A stretch of DNA of 64,000 nucleotides, taken from Rhodoblastus sp. 17X3 (GTDB lineage Bacteria; Pseudomonadota; Alphaproteobacteria; Rhizobiales; Beijerinckiaceae). Both the position numbers and the translations under genes were made by a program. Positions 35,466 to 43,070 of this stretch are shown here, piece after piece. Numbering within the stretch: position 1 is the stretch's first letter; each line of letters opens with the position of its first letter. The DNA lies in assembly GCF_030056575.1 (NCBI RefSeq), contig NZ_JASHHX010000003.1:124001-188000 (forward strand), given 5' to 3'. Under the pieces are notes generated by a model that worked only from the letters and a program-made list of their open reading frames with translations, was not told the origin of the DNA and made no database searches.

Positions 35466-36457
35466 GCGCTGGCCGGACACTCGAACTCATTTGCCCGGCC
35501 GGGACGCCGGCCGCCTTTCGCGCGGCAATCGACGCGGGCGCCCATGCGGTCTATTGCGGTTTCGACGATGAAACCAATGCGCGCAACTTTCCCGGCCTGA
35601 ATTTTTCGCGCGATGAAATGGCCGAGGCAATCAAATACGCTGGCCGTCATGGCGCGAAAACCCTGATCGCCATCAACACGTTTCCGCGCGCCGGAGCTTC
35701 AAGGCTCTGGAGTTCCGCTGTCGACGACGCCATGCGCCTGGGCGCTGACGCCGTCATCCTCGCCGATCTCGGGCTGCTCGATTATGCGTCGCGACGCCAT
35801 CCGGCGCTGCGGCTGCATCTTTCCGTCCAGGCGGCGGCGGCCAACGCCGACGCGATCGCCTTTTACGCGCGTTCGTTCGGCGTCAAGCGCGTCGTGCTGC
35901 CTCGCGTGCTGACGGTGCAGGAAATCGCAGCGATCAATCGCGATATCGAGATCGAGACCGAGGTCTTCATTTTCGGCGGCCTGTGCGTGATGGCCGAGGG
36001 GCGATGCTCCCTGTCGTCCTACGCCACCGGAAAATCTCCCAACATGAACGGCGCCTGTTCGCCGGCCAGCCATGTCGTCTATCGCGAGGAAGGCGGCGAA
36101 CTGGTGTCGCGTCTCGGCGGTTTCGCCATTCATCGTGTCGCGGCGGGGCAGGCGGCGCCCTATCCGACGCTTTGCAAGGGATGCTTTCAAGCTGGCGATT
36201 ATCGCGGCCATGTCTTCGAGGATCCAGCGAGTCTCGATGCAGCCTCCCTGATTCCGGCGCTTGCCAAGGCCGGCGTCACGGCGTTGAAAATCGAAGGGCG
36301 GCAAAGAAGCCGGGCCTATACCGAGGCGGTTGTGCGCAGTTTTCGTCGGGCGCTCGACGCCCATGCCGAGGGAAGGCCGATCCCCGCCAGCGAACTGCGT
36401 GACCTGACCGAGGGACAGCAAACCACCTCGGGCGCCTATCGCAAGACCTGGCGCTAA
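35462..36457 (+). CDS. ubiU: UbiU, U32-family Fe-S subunit of anaerobic hydroxylase
   Basis: 331 residues from ATG 35462. The U32 pattern LELICPAGTPAAFRAAIDAGAHAVYCGF opens the protein. The four cluster Cys are visible in CVMAEGRCSLSS, ...NGACSP and CKGCFQ, which bind [4Fe-4S] in UbiU. With UbiV it hydroxylates the ubiquinone ring using prephenate instead of oxygen. ATGA overlap with ubiT. Confidence 0.92.
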   Translation: MSAGRTLELICPAGTPAAFRAAIDAGAHAVYCGFDDETNARNFPGLNFSRDEMAEAIKYAGRHGAKTLIAINTFPRAGASRLWSSAVDDAMRLGADAVILADLGLLDYASRRHPALRLHLSVQAAAANADAIAFYARSFGVKRVVLPRVLTVQEIAAINRDIEIETEVFIFGGLCVMAEGRCSLSSYATGKSPNMNGACSPASHVVYREEGGELVSRLGGFAIHRVAAGQAAPYPTLCKGCFQAGDYRGHVFEDPASLDAASLIPALAKAGVTALKIEGRQRSRAYTEAVVRSFRRALDAHAEGRPIPASELRDLTEGQQTTSGAYRKTWR

Positions 36458-36483
36458 GGTCCTCTGGATAAGGAGCCCGACAT

Positions 36484-37401
36484 TTGGAGCAGAAAAAATT
36501 CACGCTGACCGTCGGCCCGCTGCAATTCAACTGGCCTGCGGACGCTTTCTCCGATTTCTATGCGCGTGTCGCGGACGAGGCGCCGGTAGATCGGGTTGTC
36601 ATCGGTGAGAGCGTATGCTCGAAGCGGGCGCCCTTTTACGCCAACCGCATTCCGGACGCTATCGAACGACTGCAGCGTGGCGGCAAGAGCGTGGTGTTGT
36701 CTTCACTCATCCTGGTGACGCTGGAGCGGGAACGGCGCGCGGCGCGGGACTTGTTCGCTCAGGCAGAGCATGAGGTCGAAATCGACGATCTCACCCTGAT
36801 GAATTACGTCAAGCCGGAAACGGTCTTTTCGATCGGGCCGATGGTCAATGTCTATAACGAGGCCACGCTGGCGTTCCTGGCGGGAAAAGGCGCGCGTCGC
36901 TTTTGCCTGCCGCCGGAGTTGCCGTTCGCATCGGTCGAAGTTCTGGCCGCAGCGGCGGCCAAATGCGGCGCCGCGTCGGAACTTTGGGCCTATGGCCGAA
37001 TTCCGCTCGCCATATCCGGACGATGCTATCATGCGCGGGCGCATGGGCTGACCAAGGATTCCTGCCAGTTTGTCTGCGCGCGCGACGCCGATGGGCTGAC
37101 GACGCGCACGCTCGACGGCGTCGATTTTCTGGCGATCAACGGCGTCCAGACCCTGTCGCACAAATATTGCAACCTGATCGGCGATCTCGACCGGCTTGCC
37201 AAAGCCGGCGTGACCGGTTTGCGTCTTTCTCCCCACAGCGGCGATTTCACTGGGGTGTGCCGCGCGTTCGCCGATGCGGCGTCGGGGGCCGTCTCGCCTC
37301 GGGAGGGGCTCTTACGGGTGCGGCGGGCGGCGCCGGAAGCGGCGTTTTCCGATGGCTTCCTGTTCGGCGACTTTGGCGCAGCGCCGCTTGCTGGCGCCTG
37401 A
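36484..37401 (+). CDS. ubiV: UbiV, U32-family Fe-S partner of UbiU
   Basis: 305 residues starting at a TTG preceded by AAGGAG. It has FTLTVGPLQFNWP, GESVCSKRAPFY (first cluster Cys), CYHARAHGLTKDSCQFVC and SHKYCNL, which supply the UbiV cluster ligands. It forms the UbiUV complex. The 3' end overlaps the end of the opposing nnrS frame by 155 bases. Confidence 0.92.
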   Translation: MEQKKFTLTVGPLQFNWPADAFSDFYARVADEAPVDRVVIGESVCSKRAPFYANRIPDAIERLQRGGKSVVLSSLILVTLERERRAARDLFAQAEHEVEIDDLTLMNYVKPETVFSIGPMVNVYNEATLAFLAGKGARRFCLPPELPFASVEVLAAAAAKCGAASELWAYGRIPLAISGRCYHARAHGLTKDSCQFVCARDADGLTTRTLDGVDFLAINGVQTLSHKYCNLIGDLDRLAKAGVTGLRLSPHSGDFTGVCRAFADAASGAVSPREGLLRVRRAAPEAAFSDGFLFGDFGAAPLAGA

Positions 37402-38545
37402 ATAATCCGCGCAGCAAGGGGGCGCGGAAATCGAAAAGGAACGTTGCGAAAGCTGCCGACCAGGCGCAGGCGGCCGCAGTCAACCAATAGCCTCGTGCGG
37501 GAACGAACGTCGCGATGGTTCGGCACAGGACCGCGACGAGCCAGAACAGCGCCGTGGCGTTGCCGGCGCGCGAGGCGACGAAAGCAAGGCCGTTACGTCG
37601 CCGGATCATGCTCGACATGATCGCCAGCGTCATGCCGCCGAAAGCTCCGGCCATCCAAAGATGCAGTCCGGCGCTTTCCGGAATCGCCTCCGGGGCCAGC
37701 GCGTGGCCGCCGAGCAGGGCGAAGCCGGCGGGCAGCGAGGCGTAGGCGCCATACAGGGCGCGCAGCGGCGCCGACGACGCGGTTCGTCGTCCAAGCCAAA
37801 CGGCCATGCGCCAGACCTGCGCCGCGGCGGCGCACACGAACGCGAAAGCGGCGGCTCGGCCGCTCATTTGTCCCAGCCAGCAGATCAGCGCCAATCCCGC
37901 TGACAGCGCCGTGAAAAACTCGACGGCCTCGTCGCGGACCGGGGACGGCGCTTCGCCGCACAGAGCGTCGAAACGGGATGTCAGTTCAGGCAGGACACGG
38001 CCGCCTATGAGCATGACCAGGCCGATCAGGGCTGCGACAGCCAGTCGCAGCGCCGCGTCCTGCGCGGCGCTGTCGGTGGAGGTTGCAAATCCCATCCCCG
38101 CTGCTGCGTAGAGCGCCAGCAAAACGACGGTCTTGACGTTGCGCGCGTCTCTCGCGGCGGCGACCTGAAAGCCGGCGGCAACCGCAAGGACGACGCAGGG
38201 CAGGGCGGCGAGGAAGGCGAAGGGATGCGGCGCAAGAGGCGCGAAACGCGCGACCAGCCACGTCGCCAGAACACAGCCGGGCGCCCAGGCGGGGGCGGCT
38301 TTTCGGGTCCATCGGGGCAAGGCGGTCAGGAAAAAACCGGCGAGAGCGGCGCCGAGGTATCCCAACAGCATTTCGCGCGCATGCCAGACTGCAAGATCGT
38401 CCGGCAACGGCCACGACGCTCCTCCTGGCTGGAGCGCCAGCAGCCAGGCGCCAGCTCCGATCATGGCGTCGATCGCCGCGAATGAGAAAAAGGGAGCGAA
38501 GGGCTGCGCCGGGACCTGCTCTGGCGGAGCGCCTGGATGTTTCAT
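37247..38545 (-). CDS. nnrS: NnrS, heme- and copper-containing NO-stress membrane protein
   Basis: A 432-residue polytopic protein with 10-12 helices. PFAPFFSFAAIDAMIGAGAWLL, HAREMLLGYLGAALAGFFLTALPRWT and HLWMAGAFGGMTLAIMSSMIRR are NnrS signatures; conserved His residues bind heme. NnrS reduces nitrosative stress in denitrifiers. The last 45 residues are Arg/Pro-rich and unlike the family, and they overlap ubiV antisense, so the original stop may have been lost. Confidence 0.88.
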   Translation of the reverse strand: MKHPGAPPEQVPAQPFAPFFSFAAIDAMIGAGAWLLALQPGGASWPLPDDLAVWHAREMLLGYLGAALAGFFLTALPRWTRKAAPAWAPGCVLATWLVARFAPLAPHPFAFLAALPCVVLAVAAGFQVAAARDARNVKTVVLLALYAAAGMGFATSTDSAAQDAALRLAVAALIGLVMLIGGRVLPELTSRFDALCGEAPSPVRDEAVEFFTALSAGLALICWLGQMSGRAAAFAFVCAAAAQVWRMAVWLGRRTASSAPLRALYGAYASLPAGFALLGGHALAPEAIPESAGLHLWMAGAFGGMTLAIMSSMIRRRNGLAFVASRAGNATALFWLVAVLCRTIATFVPARGYWLTAAACAWSAAFATFLFDFRAPLLRGLFRRQQAALRQSRRTGSHRKTPLPAPPAAPVRAPPEARRPPTPHRRTRGTPQ

Positions 38546-38717
38546 TCTGAAGCCACATTTGGAAGGCCGATGACGCGTCCCGGTCTATGCCACGAGCGGC
38601 GCTCGGGCAGCGCTGTTTTCCGGGGATGCTTGCGACAGCGCAAATTGCCGCACGAATTTCCGGCGCGGCGCGCGGCTGCGTCCTTGACGCGCGTTTGGTG
38701 GCGTTCGCACATGGTCT

Positions 38718-38822
38718 GATGGCCAAGGAGAGCTTCGACAAGAAGCTGAGAGGCCGATGGCGCTCGTGCGGCTCGGCGATCCTTAGAACCTGATCCAGTT
38801 CATGCTGGCGGAGGGATGGCGC
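38718..38822 (+). promoter_or_regulatory. TPP riboswitch (THI element)
   Basis: The conserved CTGAGA (38746-38751) and the downstream CCTGATCCAGTTCATGCTGG with GCGGAGGGA (38789-38815) are the two halves of the thiamin pyrophosphate aptamer. It ends about 85 bases before the thiO start. The 5' edge is approximate. Confidence 0.88.
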
Positions 38823-38903
38823 TTGCGGCGGCAGAGAGTTGCGCGCCATTCACGAGCCTTCTCGCGTTACGCAACTGGCCACATCAGCCGGAGGGGCGCT
38901 CGA

Positions 38904-39950
38904 ATGGAAATCAGAATCATCGGAGCCGGCGTCGCCGGACTGACAGCCGCCTATGAATTTGCGCGACGCGGCGCGGAGGTTGAAATCATCGAGCGCGAAG
39001 AGGCGCCGGGACGCGGCTGCTCCTGGTATGCGGGCGGGATGGTCGCGCCATGGTGCGAGATGGAATCGACCGAGCCTCTGGTCGCGCGGCTGGGCATGGA
39101 GGCGCTGGCATACTGGACGCAAACCGTTCCCGTCGCCCAGACGCGCGGCAGCCTCGTCGTCGCGACCGCACGTGACCGCGCCGACCTCATCCAGTTTGCC
39201 CGGCGCACGGAGGATTTCGAGGAGATCGGCGCCAATCGCATCGCCGAATTGGAGCCTGATCTTGCCGGACGCTTTGCGCGCGCACTGTATTTTCCGCGCG
39301 AGGCTCATCTCGATCCGCGCATCGCGCTCGACGTTCTGGCCCGGCGGCTGGTCGGCATGGCGAATGTGCGCCTTCGGCTGGGGGTGGATGCGGCCGACGC
39401 CGAAGGCCAGCCCGACTGGACCATCGACTGCCGCGGCTTTGCCGCGCGCGAGAACCTGTCGGGGCTGCGCGGCGTGAAGGGGGAAATGTTCGTTCTCGAT
39501 GCGCAGGACCTGTCGTTCTCGCGTCCGATCCGGTTGCTGCATCCGCGCCATCAGGTCTATGTCGTGCCGCGCGACGAGAAGCGGTACATGATCGGCGCCA
39601 CCCAGATCGAAAACGAGGAACGCGCCCGCGTCACCGCCCGTTCGATCGTGGAGCTGGCCAATGCCGCCTACGCCATCCATCCCGCTTTCGCAGAGGCTGA
39701 GGTCGTCGAGATCGGATCGGATTTGCGTCCCGCCTTCGACGACAACCTGCCGCGGATCATGGTGCGTGAACGCACGATCTTCATCAACGGCCTGTTCCGT
39801 CATGGTTTCCTGCTTGCGCCTTCGCTGGCGCGCCGGACCGCGGATTTCGTGTTCAAGGGCGTCATGTCGCCGGACGTCATGCGCCGGGTGGGGCCGGGAA
39901 TGCGCTCGGACTCCTCCTCATTCGCCATTGGCGGCGACGCGGGGACTTGA
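38904..39950 (+). CDS. thiO: ThiO glycine oxidase / FAD-dependent oxidoreductase
   Basis: 348 residues from ATG 38904, after GGAGGGGCG. An FAD-binding Rossmann motif IIGAGVAGLTAAYEFARRGA opens the protein, followed by GCSWYAGGMVAPW, which is typical of ThiO, and a C-terminal GLFRHGFLLAPSLA. ThiO oxidises glycine to the imine used for the thiazole of thiamin. The TPP riboswitch directly upstream strongly supports this role. No thiS or thiG follows. Confidence 0.9.
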   Translation: MEIRIIGAGVAGLTAAYEFARRGAEVEIIEREEAPGRGCSWYAGGMVAPWCEMESTEPLVARLGMEALAYWTQTVPVAQTRGSLVVATARDRADLIQFARRTEDFEEIGANRIAELEPDLAGRFARALYFPREAHLDPRIALDVLARRLVGMANVRLRLGVDAADAEGQPDWTIDCRGFAARENLSGLRGVKGEMFVLDAQDLSFSRPIRLLHPRHQVYVVPRDEKRYMIGATQIENEERARVTARSIVELANAAYAIHPAFAEAEVVEIGSDLRPAFDDNLPRIMVRERTIFINGLFRHGFLLAPSLARRTADFVFKGVMSPDVMRRVGPGMRSDSSSFAIGGDAGT

Positions 39951-39964
39951 TAGGAGAGCGCATC

Positions 39965-40128
39965 TTGCCGGTGCTCGTACGAAAAAAAATCGCGCGGGAG
40001 AATCGGGAACGCGGTGACAATCCGCGACGCGCCCAGCGCTGTAAGGGGGACTGACGGAGCACGAGCCACTGGCGTTGCCGGGAAGGCGTTTCGTCGGGGG
40101 GAGCCCAAGTCAGAAGACCGGCCGGCAA
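39965..40128 (+). promoter_or_regulatory. cobalamin riboswitch
   Basis: All main elements are visible: terminal stem TTGCCGG/CCGGCAA, GGGAACGCGGTGACAATCCG, CTGTAAGGGGGACTGACGG, GCCACTGG, GGGAAGGC, and AGCCCAAGTCAGAAGACCGG. It ends about 50 bases before bluB, so lack of B12 should raise bluB expression. Confidence 0.95.
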
Positions 40129-40178
40129 GCACCATTTCGTCGCGCATGGACAGCGGGACGAAAGCGCCATCAAGGGGA

Positions 40179-40931
40179 ATGACGATGGACGAGTCTGCTT
40201 TGCTTCCTGCTTTGCCACTGCCCGACGCCGAACGCGCCGGGCTCTATCGCGCGATCTTGACGCGCCGCGACACCAGAGGCGAATTCCTGCCCGATGCGGT
40301 TTCCGACGAAACGCTCAGCCGCGTCCTCGTCGCGGCGCATCATGCTCCGTCGGTCGGCTATATGCAGCCCTGGAGCTTTCTTGTCATACGCGACAGGGGC
40401 GTTCGACGCCGGGTTCACGACGCCTTTCTGAAAGCGCATGGCGAGGCGGCGCTGATGTTCCCCGAGGACAAGCGCGACGTCTACCGGTCGCTGAAGCTCG
40501 AGGGGATCATGGAGGCGCCAATCAATATTTGCGTGACCTGCGATCGCGACCGGGCGGGACCGGCGGTGATCGGGCGGACGCATATCCGCGCCATGGATCT
40601 CTTCAGTTCCGTCTGTGCGGTGCAGAATCTGTGGCTTGCCGCCCGCGCTGAAGGGCTCGGCGTCGGCTGGGTCAGCATCTTCGACAACGGAACGGTTCAG
40701 CGCATTCTCAACATTCCAAAGCGAGTTGTCCCGGTGGCCTATCTCTGCATCGGCAAGGTGAAAGGCTATCATCCGCGACCTGAACTGGAGACGGCGGGCT
40801 GGCGCTCGCGCCTTCCGCTGGAATCCCTCGTTCACTTCGAGCAATGGGGCGACCAGTCCGCCGAACCGGCGTTGCTGGACCGTCTGCGCGACAGCGCGCG
40901 CGCTGCGCGCGACGGGAGCATTTTCGGGTAG
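40179..40931 (+). CDS. bluB: BluB, 5,6-dimethylbenzimidazole synthase
   Basis: The 250-residue flavoenzyme breaks down FMNH2 with O2 to the lower ligand of vitamin B12. RAILTRRDTRGEFLPDAVSD, HHAPSVGYMQPWSF and LWLAARAEGLGVGWVSIFD are BluB signatures. The ATG 40179 follows CAAGGGGA; ATG 40185 is an alternative. It is controlled by the B12 riboswitch. Its reaction needs oxygen, so it would work in the aerobic phase. Confidence 0.93.
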   Translation: MTMDESALLPALPLPDAERAGLYRAILTRRDTRGEFLPDAVSDETLSRVLVAAHHAPSVGYMQPWSFLVIRDRGVRRRVHDAFLKAHGEAALMFPEDKRDVYRSLKLEGIMEAPINICVTCDRDRAGPAVIGRTHIRAMDLFSSVCAVQNLWLAARAEGLGVGWVSIFDNGTVQRILNIPKRVVPVAYLCIGKVKGYHPRPELETAGWRSRLPLESLVHFEQWGDQSAEPALLDRLRDSARAARDGSIFG

Positions 40932-41023
40932 CGAGCCGCTTCGCAAGGCTGCCGCCAATTCTGAAGGCTCGATCGAACGCCAAGTGCCGGCCGGCGCGGG
41001 TTCCGCGCTGGTTCAAGCCGCCA

Positions 41024-41713
41024 TCAGATTGGATCAGGCTTCGGTGATCGTTCGCAAAACGATGCAAGGTGCGCGACGTCCTTGACGCGAATCGTGTCGC
41101 GGTAGACGGTCACGCCGACTTCGCTCAATTTCGACAAGGCGCGCGAAAAGCTTTCCGGTTTCATGCCCAGGCGATTGGCGATCAAGGCCTTTTCATAGGG
41201 AAGCGCGATAACCGCAGCACCGCTCGCCGTCGTGATCTGATCGAGAAAAAATTCAGCGATGCGCTGCGGCGCAGACTGCGTCTTCAGTTGCTCGATTTGC
41301 AAGACCAGTTTCTTGAGGTGCTGTGAGGCGGCGGCGAGCATGTCAAAGGCAAGCTGCGGTTGCGCGATGATCTCGCGACGAAGGGCGCTTCCATCGATCC
41401 TGGCGACCCGCGCGGGCGAGACCGCCTCGGCGGAGGCCGGATAGCGGCCGCCGAGGAACATCGCTGCTTCCGCAAAGGACTCACCCGCCGCGAAAATCGT
41501 GACCACGACCTGATCGCCGTTTTCGCGCTCGCGATAGAGTTTGACCCAGCCCTCGATCACCACGAAAAAGGATTCCGCCGGATCGCCCTGCTGAAAAATC
41601 GACTCTCCACGGGCATAGCGCCGGGCCGGGCGGCTTTGCACAATCGAGCGCATGAGGTCGGCGCCCATGGCGCGAAGCAGGGGCGATCGCGACAGGATTG
41701 CGTTGTCATCCAT
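41024..41713 (-). CDS. Crp/Fnr-family regulator (NnrR/Dnr-like)
   Basis: 229 residues from ATG 41713; upstream in-frame residues would cross the palindrome. The N-terminal cNMP-like sensor (RYARGESIFQQGDPAESFFVV onwards) and the C-terminal HTH (LIANRLGMKPESFSRALSKL) are clear. It lacks the four Cys of oxygen-sensing Fnr, so it belongs to the heme or NO-responding branches. A likely controller of the neighbouring nos, ccoG and ubi operons; this is inference. Confidence 0.85.
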   Translation of the reverse strand: MDDNAILSRSPLLRAMGADLMRSIVQSRPARRYARGESIFQQGDPAESFFVVIEGWVKLYRERENGDQVVVTIFAAGESFAEAAMFLGGRYPASAEAVSPARVARIDGSALRREIIAQPQLAFDMLAAASQHLKKLVLQIEQLKTQSAPQRIAEFFLDQITTASGAAVIALPYEKALIANRLGMKPESFSRALSKLSEVGVTVYRDTIRVKDVAHLASFCERSPKPDPI

Positions 41714-41750
41714 CGCGCAGGCGCCGGCTTTGTCATCGGCGGGCGTCAAT

Positions 41751-41767
41751 TTGGAACCTTGTTCCAA
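41751..41767. promoter_or_regulatory. palindrome upstream of Crp/Fnr gene
   Basis: TTGGAAC-CTT-GTTCCAA is a perfect 7-3-7 inverted repeat located 38-54 bases before the start of the Crp/Fnr gene. It could be its autoregulatory site. Confidence 0.55.
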
Positions 41768-41936
41768 TTCGCGGTCTCCCCATCGAACGGGCGGTTCCGT
41801 TGCATGCCGCGCTGTCCCGCGACGCACGCGTTTCGCGGCGGTCTGACATCCGCCGGCGGCAGGCGGTCAACATGAGGCAGGGCGCGATTGTCCTCTTTGC
41901 GCCGCCGCAAACGCTGGCGCAAATCGTCAGAACGGC

Positions 41937-42179
41937 TCAGCCGCCGCAGGCGCCACAACATGTTCCTGCCTCGGCGCTGGCGGCGCGCCGCGCCTGAACG
42001 GGCGGGCAGGCAACGTCGCCATAGGAGCAGAAGATGCAATCACGCCCCGGCTTTGGCCGAAGAACGATCCCGCATCCTTTGCACTCATAGGACGTTTGGC
42101 ATGCGTCCACTGGCATCATTTCCGTCGCGCGATGGCCGCAGGACGGGCAGGTGATCGTCGAGAGAGTGCTTGTCGTCAT
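41937..42179 (-). CDS. small CxxC zinc-ribbon protein (possible own start)
   Basis: An in-frame ATG at 42179 begins an 80-residue unit with ITCPSCGHRATEMMPVDACQ, YECKGCG and RDCIFCSYGDVACPPVQ, the layout of a widespread small uncharacterised protein with GDCCVFCSYGxxxCPP. In most genomes it is a separate gene. Here it is in frame with the flavoprotein, so either read-through fusion or internal initiation is possible. Confidence 0.6.
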   Translation of the reverse strand: MTTSTLSTITCPSCGHRATEMMPVDACQTSYECKGCGIVLRPKPGRDCIFCSYGDVACPPVQARRAASAEAGTCCGACGG

Positions 42180-43070
42180 GGCGGGTCGTGATCCGACTTC
42201 CTGGAAGGCCGCCGATTCCAAAACTCCGTCAAGAACGGAGGAGGGGTCGGAGCCGGTCCTGGGTGCGAAGGGCGACAAGGCGTCGCCGTCCTCCGGCTTT
42301 CCTCGAGGGACGCGCTTTGCTCGTATCCGCCTGTCGTCAAACATGCGACCGTTTCCACTTACGGAGCGCAGTTTGCCGTCCACGAAGGCCTTGTGCGCCT
42401 GAACCAGAGCGGCGCCCGCGTCGATCCGTTCCCTCGCCTGTCTCGCAGTCCTGACGCCACCGACCGAGATCAGCGTCATCGTCCCGACATGGCGTTTGAT
42501 CGCAGCGATCCGCGGCGCAGATTCGCAGACAAGGACGAGGCCGTCCAGAGTCTGGCGCCGCGCCTCAAGGATCGCCTTTGGCAACGGATCGCCGGGCGAG
42601 CCGCCGTCCACCTTGATCAGGAGCGGCGCGCGTCGTCCGGTCTCGGAGGCGCAAAGGTCGCGCACGTCTCGCAGTCTGCAAATCAAGGCATCCACGCCAT
42701 CGCTATTCCCGTCGCGACCATGGCGGGGCGAGGTCAGATTGGCGCAGAGGTAATCGGAGCTGCCATAAACCTGTCGCAGCGCGGCGCTGTAGTCAGTGAT
42801 GACGGCTTCGTCCATTCCCGGCCGCAAACTGCCGAAATTCACTCCAATGCGCAGGCCTTGCGGCCGCAATCCAATCGTCAGCGTCTCGCCGATCGCTATG
42901 GTTCCGAGTTCGATATGGCCAAATCCGGCGAGATCGAGCGCGGCGAGTTTTTCGCCGTTGCGATCGACGCCTGCGGCCACGCCCAGCGGACTGGAAAACA
43001 ACAGGCCCATGGCCGATATGGGGACGTCCCGGGACCGTGTTTGCGCCATCACCTCTAGCCCTTGCGACAC
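41937..43070 (-). CDS. dihydroorotate-dehydrogenase-like flavoprotein reading into zinc-ribbon domain
   Basis: Residues 17-235 have a PyrD-like TIM-barrel: LGVAAGVDRNGEKLAAL, FGHIELGTI, NFGSL, LIKVDG and the FMN-phosphate loop SVGGVRTARQARERIDAGAA. The substrate segment normally NxSSPNT reads NLTSPRHG, and the usual NTT/NTS site is CES, so orotate use is doubtful. No stop separates this from a C-terminal cysteine-rich domain (see 41937-42179). It overlaps the SerC-like gene and lies in the pqqA-D-E operon. Confidence 0.6.
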   Translation of the reverse strand: MSQGLEVMAQTRSRDVPISAMGLLFSSPLGVAAGVDRNGEKLAALDLAGFGHIELGTIAIGETLTIGLRPQGLRIGVNFGSLRPGMDEAVITDYSAALRQVYGSSDYLCANLTSPRHGRDGNSDGVDALICRLRDVRDLCASETGRRAPLLIKVDGGSPGDPLPKAILEARRQTLDGLVLVCESAPRIAAIKRHVGTMTLISVGGVRTARQARERIDAGAALVQAHKAFVDGKLRSVSGNGRMFDDRRIRAKRVPRGKPEDGDALSPFAPRTGSDPSSVLDGVLESAAFQEVGSRPAMTTSTLSTITCPSCGHRATEMMPVDACQTSYECKGCGIVLRPKPGRDCIFCSYGDVACPPVQARRAASAEAGTCCGACGG

